Source: Chloroherpetonaceae bacterium (GTDB taxonomy: Bacteria; Bacteroidota; Chlorobiia; Chlorobiales; Thermochlorobacteraceae). Taken from it: a stretch of DNA of 38,149 nt. The stretch covers positions 1-38,149 of the forward strand of contig JANWWM010000005.1 in assembly GCA_025055975.1 (NCBI GenBank), given 5' to 3'. Shown piece after piece: positions 1 to 6,092 of the stretch. The notes beneath the pieces were generated by a model, which was not told where the DNA came from, searched no databases, and worked only from the letters and a program-made list of their open reading frames with translations. A program made the translations under genes and the position numbers. Positions within the stretch are counted from its first letter, which is position 1. Each line of letters opens with the position of its first letter.

Positions 1-33
1 CGGGATTGCGATTGCAAATGCAAACCGAAACGC

Positions 34-1542
34 TCAAGGATTGAGCTTGGCAAGTTCGAGTTTGACCTCGCGGCGAAGTTCCTTCTCGAAATCAAAGCTT
101 ACGTAGCGCGTGGCTTTCTCGAACTCCTCCATCGCTTTGGCTTTGTCGCCGCGTCGAGCGTATAAACGCCCCAAGTGCAATCGGCTTTGCGGCGCGAAAT
201 GTCGCTCTCGTTCCGCCTTCGCGCCGTAGCACTTTTGATAGAACCGAATCGCCTCGTCAAGTCTGCCCGTCTCGTCGCAAACTCGACCCAAGCGGTAGTA
301 AAGCTCGGCGCGCTCGTCGGCGTTCAGCGAGTTTTCTCGTTGGAGAAGCGAATCGAGAATCGGGAGCGCGTCGGCGTAGTTGCCCGCGTCGAAGTGGTTG
401 CGCGCCAAAAGCAATTTTTTCTCCGCGTCTGACATCGGGCGCGAAAGAAATTCCTTCGCTTTGCGTCGCGCGTAAAGCTCGTCGGGATTGTCGGTCGACG
501 ACGTCGCTTGCTTGTAATGCGCGAGCGCGTCTTGACGATCGCCCAAAAGTTCCGCGCAAAGCCCCATCTTGAAATGCGTTTGCGCGCGATACAAATCCAG
601 ATCGAGAATCGAAAGGTAGCGCGAGTAACTCGCTTTCGCGTCGGAAAAGCGATTCAAGCGGAACTGCGATTCGGCGAGGCGAAAGAGCGCGTAAGCGGAA
701 AATTCGTTGCGCTCGCCGCCGTCCGCGATGGCTTGTCGCAAGCGAGTTTCGGCAAGATCGAGTTTTTTGAGCTTGAAGTAAAACGACCCAAGCGCGTAAT
801 TCAGCGCGACGCTTTTCGGATAGCGTTTGAGAAGCGCGAGCAATTCGGCTTCGGCTTCGGCGTAGCGGTTGAAGAAAAGATATTCAATCATCGCAAGGTA
901 GAAGGCGCATTCGCGTCGGGCGTAGACGCCTTTGTCGCGCGCAAGGGCGAGTTTTCGCAAGCCTTCCTCGCGCGCGCCTTCGTAGCCGAAAACGGCGGCA
1001 AGCCACTTGTAAGAATCGGGAATGAGCGAACTGAAAAACTCAATGAATCCCACGCCTTTCGCCGCGTCGAAGAAGGTCGGGTCGAAGTCGAGAGCGTCTT
1101 TGTAAAGCCCTTTGGCTTTGTGGAAGTGAATCGCGGCGGAAGCGAAGTTCTGTTTGCGAGCGTTTGCCGCGCCCAGTTGAAGATGATGTTCGGCGAGAAA
1201 ATAGGTGGCGAGAGCTTTGCTTCGCGGGGAGCGTCGGTTCGCGTCGAGATAGGCTTCGGCGCGCTCGTGCGCGATGTCGGAAAGGCGAAGGAGCGTTTCG
1301 TAGTCGCTCTCTTTTTCCGAGAGAACATACTTCCAAAACGCGCAGGCGCTTTTGAGCGCGTAGCCTTCGGGGCGATTGGGTTCGAGCGCGATGAGCGAAT
1401 CGAATTTCGCCATCGCTACGGGCAGATTGTAATTGAAAAGCTCGTCCAAGCCCTCTTCAAGCAAACGCGCGGACGCGGGCGACGACCAGCGCGGCTCGTC
1501 GAGAGCGGAAACGAAAAACAAAAATCCAACGAGAACGCTCAT
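34..1542 (-). CDS. TPR-repeat protein, probably exported
   Basis: About 502 residues. The N-terminus (MSVLVGFLFFVSALDEPRW) looks like a short signal peptide. The rest is helical, with many tetratricopeptide-like units: LAMIEYLFFNRYAEAEAELL, VALNYALGSFYFKLKKLDLA, ERAELYYRLGRVCDETGRLD and LHLGRLYARRGDKAKAMEEF. TPR arrays mediate protein-protein contacts; no catalytic motif is visible, so the specific role is unknown. The reading frame stays open upstream to 1878, but that extension is arginine/serine-rich and overlaps the next gene. The ATG at 1540-1542, one base after the stop of the upstream lipoprotein gene, is the natural start and implies translational coupling. It is the last gene of a lexA-lipoprotein-TPR transcript. 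The FCB group often has periplasmic TPR proteins of this sort. Confidence 0.8.
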   Translation of the reverse strand: MSVLVGFLFFVSALDEPRWSSPASARLLEEGLDELFNYNLPVAMAKFDSLIALEPNRPEGYALKSACAFWKYVLSEKESDYETLLRLSDIAHERAEAYLDANRRSPRSKALATYFLAEHHLQLGAANARKQNFASAAIHFHKAKGLYKDALDFDPTFFDAAKGVGFIEFFSSLIPDSYKWLAAVFGYEGAREEGLRKLALARDKGVYARRECAFYLAMIEYLFFNRYAEAEAELLALLKRYPKSVALNYALGSFYFKLKKLDLAETRLRQAIADGGERNEFSAYALFRLAESQFRLNRFSDAKASYSRYLSILDLDLYRAQTHFKMGLCAELLGDRQDALAHYKQATSSTDNPDELYARRKAKEFLSRPMSDAEKKLLLARNHFDAGNYADALPILDSLLQRENSLNADERAELYYRLGRVCDETGRLDEAIRFYQKCYGAKAERERHFAPQSRLHLGRLYARRGDKAKAMEEFEKATRYVSFDFEKELRREVKLELAKLNP

Positions 1543-1543
1543 C

Positions 1544-3280
1544 TCATTCAAGGCGAAGTTGAACGCCGTCGGTCGTCCAACGTTTGCGGACGCGAAGGCT
1601 GTCGAGGCTGATGAAAAAAGGCTCGGACGGGCGAAAGGGCTTGACGCTCCCGCCGTCCCACGCGCGAAACGGCGAAGCGTTCGTCGAGTCGCGCAAAAGA
1701 AAACCCGAAAGAAAATACTTCCCTTCGGGCAAGTTCGAGAATTTGAACGCCAACGTTTTGTCGCTCGGCGATTTTTGAAGCAGTTGCGGAAAGAATTTTT
1801 TCTCGCCCACAAGTTCGGCGACGAGCGCGACGCGCGAAAAAGATTGAAAGACGGAATCGACGACGAGTTCGCCTTCAATCTCGCCGAACAAGTCTTTGCC
1901 CGCGATTTGAAAATTCAGGCGAATGAGCGTGTCGAGCGTTTTGCGTCCGAGCGCGTCCAAAATCTCGGCGTGATTGACGACGAGCCGATGCCATGCGCCC
2001 GCTTCGAAGTCGCCTTTGGGTTTGAGTTCCGCGCGCCGAGCGTCTCGGAAAAGAAAATCGAGTTCGAGCGTGTCGTTGCCTTTGAGCAGATGAATTGCCC
2101 TTGCAAGCGACGCGCGCTGAATCGGCAACGAAAATTCAATTGGCAATCGTCTGCCGCGCGGCGAAGGCGGCTCGCGTTCCAAAACGCCCTTCGCGCTGTC
2201 TGCGAAAGGGAGTTGAATCTGGGCGCGCGCCGTGTCGGGTTCGCTGATTCCGACCAGCGACGCGACGAGCGTATCGGCGCGATTGCCAAAAGCGTCTTGA
2301 ACGTTGAACGCCTGAACGCCATAGACGCGACCCTTGACGAGCGAATCGCAAACGAGGTAGATGAGTTCGCGGTTGCCTTCGGGCGCGACGTAGAAATCAT
2401 AAAGGCGAATGGGCTTTTTCGCAAGCGAATCGATGATGGCGAAGTTTTCGATCGTGAGCGAATCGGCGAGCGCGTTTCTGTCGAAACGAAGCGCGACGCG
2501 ATGCGACGTGTAGGCGTTGGCGGATTGCAACTCAATGCGCGTCGTGTCGCGCTCCGCGAGCCGCAATCGCACGTCGCTCTTGCCCGTGCAAACGGAATCA
2601 AAGGGGACGGCAAAGGGTTCGCCCGCGTCGAGGAGCAGGTTTTGATTTTTATCGATTGCGGCAAACAGGCGATACGCGCCCGTTTTGAGAAACGAGAGTT
2701 GAAAACGCCCGTCTTCGCCCGTTTGCGCGATGTAGTCGGGTTGCGCGCGCCGAGGGTTGAGCGTGTCGGCGAAGAGGGAATCGTTTGGCGGAATGAAGTA
2801 AGCGAAAACGGTCGCGCCTTTGGCGAGGCGATTGTCCGCCGAATAAACCACGCCCGAAATCGCGCCCGAATCAATCTGCGCGCCCGTCGAGAAGGCAAAC
2901 GTAACCGATTGCGCGAGCGCGTTGCCGCGCGTGTCGGTCAAGGCTTTCGTGATGGTGCAGGCGTAGGTGCGATTTGGCTTCAAGGGTTCGTTCAAGATGA
3001 TTTCGGCTTCTTTGCCGTCGGACTCGATGTCGAAATCCTCGATGCGCGGCGAAAAGAAGAGCGCGTTGCGAAGCGTTTGCGGGACGATGTATTTGTCGAA
3101 GCGCAGGCGAAGCGCGTTTGAGCGCACGTTCGTCGCGTTGGAATCGGGGAAGACATCCACGATGCGCGGCGGCGTTTTGTCTTCGGGTCCGCCCGTCGGC
3201 GCGATGTCGACGGCGCACCGCTGAAACATAAACGAGGCGAAAAAGAGCCAAACGAAAAGCGCGATGCGCAAGCCGTTCAT
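1544..3280 (-). CDS. Ig-like (SbsA-type) domain lipoprotein
   Basis: 578 residues. A hydrophobic N-terminal segment (residues 5-18) is followed by Cys22 and then APTGGPEDKTPPRIVDVFP. This is the hallmark start of a family of Ig-like surface lipoproteins common in Bacteroidota and Chlorobiota. The lipobox around FMFQRC is not canonical, so lipidation at Cys22 is inferred from the family. Residues about 34-112 form a bacterial Ig-like (SbsA/Big_5-type) domain ending in VTFAFSTGAQID. A carboxypeptidase-regulatory-like beta segment (GAISGVVYSADNRLAKGATVFAYF) follows, then further beta-rich repeats. The likely location is the periplasm or outer membrane; the function is unknown. It lies 14 bp after lexA and 1 bp before the TPR gene, suggesting one transcript. 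Confidence 0.85.
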   Translation of the reverse strand: MNGLRIALFVWLFFASFMFQRCAVDIAPTGGPEDKTPPRIVDVFPDSNATNVRSNALRLRFDKYIVPQTLRNALFFSPRIEDFDIESDGKEAEIILNEPLKPNRTYACTITKALTDTRGNALAQSVTFAFSTGAQIDSGAISGVVYSADNRLAKGATVFAYFIPPNDSLFADTLNPRRAQPDYIAQTGEDGRFQLSFLKTGAYRLFAAIDKNQNLLLDAGEPFAVPFDSVCTGKSDVRLRLAERDTTRIELQSANAYTSHRVALRFDRNALADSLTIENFAIIDSLAKKPIRLYDFYVAPEGNRELIYLVCDSLVKGRVYGVQAFNVQDAFGNRADTLVASLVGISEPDTARAQIQLPFADSAKGVLEREPPSPRGRRLPIEFSLPIQRASLARAIHLLKGNDTLELDFLFRDARRAELKPKGDFEAGAWHRLVVNHAEILDALGRKTLDTLIRLNFQIAGKDLFGEIEGELVVDSVFQSFSRVALVAELVGEKKFFPQLLQKSPSDKTLAFKFSNLPEGKYFLSGFLLRDSTNASPFRAWDGGSVKPFRPSEPFFISLDSLRVRKRWTTDGVQLRLE

Positions 3281-3294
3281 TCAAGCCAGAAAGT

Positions 3295-3954
3295 TCAGCG
3301 CAAGATATTGCGAAAGAGCGAAAGCGCCACGCCCACGACGAGCGCCTCGGGAAATTTGTCCGCCGGATTGATGACGCGCTCGGCGTAGGAACGCGACGAA
3401 GCGAGCAAGTGAATCCGCCCGTTGATGAAACGGCATTGGCGCGCGATTCCCCCGACTTCGCAAATCGCCGCCACGAGCGCGTCGCGCTCCGATTCCGCAG
3501 GCATGCGCTTCTCGACCAAAAGCATATCGCGCTTGAAAATCCCCGACTTCTCCATTCCGTCGTCATCGACGCGCAGAAAAAAGCAATCGCGCCCCTGCGT
3601 GATGGATTTGTCGAGATAGACGTTGCCAATCGGCTTCATTTTGTCGCCTTTGGCGAACCAATCGACGCTCATCAGCGGCACGGGCGCGACCTTATCGAGC
3701 GCGGGACTTCCGAAGCCGAAGTTCATCAGGTCGTCTTGCCGCAAAATCTCGATGCTGCGCGCGCCGCCGCGTCGGGCGATGTATCCCTTCCTTTCGAGCG
3801 CGTCCAAAACTTCCGCCACGGCGTTGGTGGATTTGTATTTCATCTGCTTTTGAATCTCGCGCACCGATGGCGGTCGCTTATGCTCGGCGACATAGCGCGA
3901 AATGAAGCTCAAAACTTTGTTCTGCGATTCCGTGAGCGAGGCTTGTTCGGGCAT
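3295..3954 (-). CDS. lexA: LexA-family repressor, apparently non-cleavable
   Basis: 219 residues. Residues 1-70 form the LexA winged helix: SVREIQKQMKYKSTNAVAEV, then LDALERKGYIARRGGARSIEI. The C-terminal half keeps the S24-like fold (FFLRVDDDGMEKSGI, MLLVEKR, LVAAICEVGGIARQCRF). By hand alignment to E. coli LexA, the catalytic Ser119 position is Gly133 and the Lys156 position is Ala171. The Ala-Gly cleavage bond lies in VPLMSVDWFAKG, where no Ala-Gly pair exists. The protein should therefore bind DNA and dimerise but not self-cleave with RecA. The ATG at 3952-3954 follows a strong GGAGG (3961-3965) at 6 nt. Two palindromes resembling LexA boxes lie upstream. The family is certain; loss of autoproteolysis is inferred from the sequence. 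Some cyanobacterial LexA proteins have lost the same residues and regulate processes other than SOS. Confidence 0.85.
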   Translation of the reverse strand: MPEQASLTESQNKVLSFISRYVAEHKRPPSVREIQKQMKYKSTNAVAEVLDALERKGYIARRGGARSIEILRQDDLMNFGFGSPALDKVAPVPLMSVDWFAKGDKMKPIGNVYLDKSITQGRDCFFLRVDDDGMEKSGIFKRDMLLVEKRMPAESERDALVAAICEVGGIARQCRFINGRIHLLASSRSYAERVINPADKFPEALVVGVALSLFRNILR

Positions 3955-3970
3955 CGTCTTCCTCCCCTCC

Positions 3971-3985
3971 GCGCGTCAAACGCGC
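3971..3985 (-). promoter_or_regulatory. Hairpin in the lexA leader next to the ribosome-binding site
   Basis: GCGCGT and ACGCGC form a perfect 6-bp stem with a 3-nt loop. It sits 5 bases upstream of the lexA GGAGG (3961-3965). In the lexA mRNA it would stand just 5' of the ribosome-binding site and could affect initiation. It may also be a chance consequence of the CG-rich composition. Confidence 0.3.
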
Positions 3986-4009
3986 TCGAATCTCCGCAAA
4001 AATTTGATG

Positions 4010-4025
4010 CTGAACAAATGTTTAG
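4010..4025. promoter_or_regulatory. Putative LexA operator 1 (imperfect palindrome)
   Basis: CTGAAC-AAAT-GTTTAG, a 6-4-6 palindrome with one mismatch. The core GAAC-N4-GTTT resembles the Bacillus-type LexA box (GAAC-N4-GTTC). It lies 56-71 bases upstream of the lexA ATG, 34 bp centre to centre from the perfect copy at 4041-4062. It is close to a possible -7 element for lexA (AATTTTTG on the - strand, 3997-4004), so bound repressor could block transcription. Assignment to this LexA is inference from position and similarity. Confidence 0.55.
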
Positions 4026-4040
4026 TTTGGCGACGTTTTG

Positions 4041-4062
4041 AAACTGAACAAAAGTTCAGTTT
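4041..4062. promoter_or_regulatory. Putative LexA operator 2 (perfect palindrome)
   Basis: Arms AAACTGAAC and GTTCAGTTT are exact 9-bp inverted repeats around an AAAA spacer, so 18 of 22 bases are symmetric. The central GAAC-N4-GTTC matches the published Gram-positive LexA (DinR) box core. It lies 87 bases upstream of lexA and more than 90 bases upstream of the mraZ promoter, so lexA autoregulation is the more likely role. The palindrome is plain in the sequence; the identity of the binder is inferred. Confidence 0.65.
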
Positions 4063-4154
4063 GTCGCGTTTGCGCGCAAAAAGCGCGGAATTTCGCGGAT
4101 TTGGCTTGCGGGCGAAGAATCGCCGAAAAACCGCAAAAAATCTCGCATTTTTCT

Positions 4155-4183
4155 TTGAAAATCGGGTTGTTTTTTCGTTAAAT
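4155..4183 (+). promoter_or_regulatory. Candidate promoter of the dcw operon
   Basis: TTGAAA (4155-4160), a 17-bp spacer and TTAAAT (4178-4183) resemble a sigma-70 promoter. The same stretch also reads as a Bacteroidota-type promoter: TTTG (4154-4157), 21 bp, then TAAATTCG (4179-4186), which matches TAnnTTTG at five of six fixed positions. Either reading puts the transcript start near 4190, at the edge of the GTGGT repeats. Confidence 0.45.
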
Positions 4184-4190
4184 TCGCGCA

Positions 4191-4210
4191 GTGGTAAAAA
4201 GTGGTAAAAT
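4191..4210 (+). promoter_or_regulatory. Putative MraZ-binding repeats
   Basis: The 10-base unit GTGGTAAAA(A/T) occurs twice in direct tandem. MraZ proteins are known to bind GTGG- or TGGG-type direct repeats at about 10-bp spacing in front of their own operon (E. coli and Mollicutes). The repeats sit between the candidate promoter and the mraZ ATG at 4232, as expected for autorepression. Binding is inferred from position and spacing. Confidence 0.6.
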
Positions 4211-4231
4211 TTGCAAAACGGATTCGTCGCT

Positions 4232-4675
4232 ATGCCGAACTTTCGGGGAACGGAGAATTACAGCATCGACGACAAGGGTCGATTGATGATTCCCGCTTCT
4301 TTCCGAAAGAAGATGACGAATCAGAATCCGGGCGCGTTGTTCGTGGTGTTCAAGACGCTTCAATCCTCAATTGAGCTTTACGAAGAGAGCGAGTGGGCGG
4401 AAGTGCAAAAGAAGATCGACGCGCTCTCGGAGTTCAACTTGAACGAAAAGCGATTGAAGACCTACTACAACGCGAACATCAGCGAAACGGAGCTCGATAG
4501 GCAAGGTCGCGTGCTGCTGCCGAAAAGATTTTTGGAGGCGTGCGGCATCAAAAGCGAGGTAACCATCGTGGGCGGCGGCAACAAGATCGAGGTGTGGAAT
4601 CCCGACAAGCTCAACGAGCTTTTGAACGCGCCGATTGAAAATTTGGAAACGCTCTCGGAACGCTTCATCGGATAA
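4232..4675 (+). CDS. mraZ: MraZ transcriptional regulator
   Basis: 147 residues, normal for MraZ. It has two AbrB-like SpoVT swapped-hairpin domains. The first carries FRGTENYSIDDKGRLMIPAS near residue 4 and the second carries ISETELDRQGRVLLPKRFLE near residue 84. MraZ forms ring-shaped oligomers on the nucleoid and represses the dcw operon it heads. A TTG at 4211 would add seven residues, but it lies at the edge of the GTGGT repeats and the homologous proteins start near MPNFRG, so the ATG is preferred. There is no clear Shine-Dalgarno. It is the first gene of the dcw operon, and rsmH starts 2 bases after its stop. Confidence 0.95.
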   Translation: MPNFRGTENYSIDDKGRLMIPASFRKKMTNQNPGALFVVFKTLQSSIELYEESEWAEVQKKIDALSEFNLNEKRLKTYYNANISETELDRQGRVLLPKRFLEACGIKSEVTIVGGGNKIEVWNPDKLNELLNAPIENLETLSERFIG

Positions 4676-4676
4676 G

Positions 4677-5609
4677 ATGCGTCACGCGCCCGCATTGCTC
4701 AACGAAACGACGGAGGCGTTGGTCAGAAGCGCGGGGCTTTACATCGACGGCACGCTCGGCGACGGCGGACACAGCGAGGCGATTCTAAAACGGCTCGCGC
4801 AAAACGGGTGGCTCGATGCGTCTTTCGTGATTGGCATCGACCGAGACGACGAAGCGCTCCGCGCCGCAAGCGAAAGGCTGAAAGGCTACAAAAACTTTCG
4901 CGCCGAAAAAGCCAACTTCTCCGAACTGGCGCGCTACGCCAAAGAGAACGAAGCCTGCGGCGTTTTGCTCGATTTGGGCGTGTCGTCGCGCCAAATCGAC
5001 GAGGGCGAAAGAGGATTTAGTTTTCAAAAGTCGGCAAGGCTCGATATGCGAATGAATCAAGCTCAATCGCTCTCGGCTTGGGAAGTCGTCAATCAAAGCT
5101 CCGAAGAAAAACTCGCGGAGATTCTTTGGAAATACGGAGAGGAAAAAAAATCTCGTCGGATCGCCAAGCGCATCGCGGAGCGGCGACGCTTGAAGCCAAT
5201 CGAGACGACGAGCGAACTGGCGGACATCGTCAAAGCCTGCGCGCCGAAAGGCGAACAAATCAAAACGCTGGCGAGAGTGTTCCAAGCCATTCGCATCGAG
5301 GTCAACGACGAACTCGGCGAGCTTGAACGAGCGCTGCCCGAAGCGCTCAAAACGTTGCGGTCGGGCGGGCGAATCGCCGTCATCAGTTATCACTCGCTCG
5401 AAGACCGAATCGCAAAAGATTTTTTCCGAGAGCAATCCCAAGACGATTGGGGCTACGAAAAAGGCTTGAAGGGACTGCCGCTCAAAGAGCCGTTGCGAAA
5501 GGCGACGATGAAACTCGTAACGAAGAAGCCCATCGAGCCAAGCGAAAAGGAAATCAACGAAAACCCAAGAGCGAGAAGCGCCAAGTTGCGCGTCGCGGAA
5601 AAACTCTGA
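4677..5609 (+). CDS. rsmH: 16S rRNA (cytosine-1402-N4)-methyltransferase RsmH
   Basis: 310 residues, the usual length. It uses S-adenosylmethionine to methylate N4 of C1402 in the decoding centre of 16S rRNA. The SAM-binding loop DGTLGDGGHSEAIL is near residue 24, followed by VIGIDRDDEAL, the conserved LLDLGVSSRQID and RGFSF/LDMRMN segments, and VISYHSLEDRI near residue 240. It ends in the typical ARSAKLRV. The frame is open upstream into mraZ, but the ATG at 4677, one base after the mraZ stop, gives the canonical N-terminus (MRHAPALLNET). It is coupled to mraZ, as in most dcw clusters, and does not itself take part in wall synthesis. Confidence 0.97.
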   Translation: MRHAPALLNETTEALVRSAGLYIDGTLGDGGHSEAILKRLAQNGWLDASFVIGIDRDDEALRAASERLKGYKNFRAEKANFSELARYAKENEACGVLLDLGVSSRQIDEGERGFSFQKSARLDMRMNQAQSLSAWEVVNQSSEEKLAEILWKYGEEKKSRRIAKRIAERRRLKPIETTSELADIVKACAPKGEQIKTLARVFQAIRIEVNDELGELERALPEALKTLRSGGRIAVISYHSLEDRIAKDFFREQSQDDWGYEKGLKGLPLKEPLRKATMKLVTKKPIEPSEKEINENPRARSAKLRVAEKL

Positions 5610-5623
5610 CGAAAGAAGAAGCG

Positions 5624-6088
5624 ATGAAAACGCAAATTTTCGATGAGCGAATCGGTCGCGCCGATTACGGCGTGGGCGTGGTGGAAGAGGCGCCGTTGCG
5701 AAAAAGCCATAGCCAACCTTTCGTGGAAGAGGCGCAAGCGTCGGGCGCAAACGGCGCGGAGCCAAAGCCCGCCGAAAAGCCGAAGAAAAAACTGCGCGAC
5801 GAGGCGCGAGAAAAAATCGAATCCATCTTGAACCTGCGAGCCTTCTTGGCGATCGCGGGAGCGACGGCGTTGCTGGGGCTTTACATCTACAACGTGATTT
5901 CCATCAATCGTCTCGCGGGCGAGACCGAATCGCTGCGACGAAAAATCGACGAGGTCAGAAGCCTCAACATCGAGCGCGAAAGCGAACTCAACGCCTTGAC
6001 GCGAAGCGAAACCATCGGGCGAGAAGCGCACGAAAAATTGGGACTGCGCGTCTCGACCGTTCCGCCCATCGAACTCAAAGCGGAGTAG
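5624..6088 (+). CDS. ftsL: FtsL-like division protein
   Basis: 154 residues. A hydrophilic cytoplasmic N-terminus of about 70 residues, rich in Lys, Glu and Pro, precedes one transmembrane segment (about residues 75-92, FLAIAGATALLGLYIYNVIS). A short extracytoplasmic coiled coil (INRLAGETESLRRKIDEVRS) and a small tail follow. This is the layout of FtsL, which with FtsQ/DivIB bridges the Z ring to the FtsW-FtsI synthase. FtsL sequences are poorly conserved, so the name rests on topology and on position between rsmH and ftsI. The start is the ATG at 5624; the longer open frame upstream lies inside rsmH. The N-terminal tail is longer than that of enterobacterial FtsL. Confidence 0.8.
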   Translation: MKTQIFDERIGRADYGVGVVEEAPLRKSHSQPFVEEAQASGANGAEPKPAEKPKKKLRDEAREKIESILNLRAFLAIAGATALLGLYIYNVISINRLAGETESLRRKIDEVRSLNIERESELNALTRSETIGREAHEKLGLRVSTVPPIELKAE

Positions 6089-6092
6089 CGCC

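Noticed and set aside
508-3121. Large + strand open frames across the TPR and Ig-like genes.
   Set aside because: The - strand frames encode recognisable TPR and Ig-like lipoprotein sequence; the + strand translations show no domain and are composition artefacts.
4211-4231. TTG start adding seven residues to MraZ.
   Set aside because: It directly abuts the repeat region, and the ATG at 4232 gives the family-typical N-terminus.
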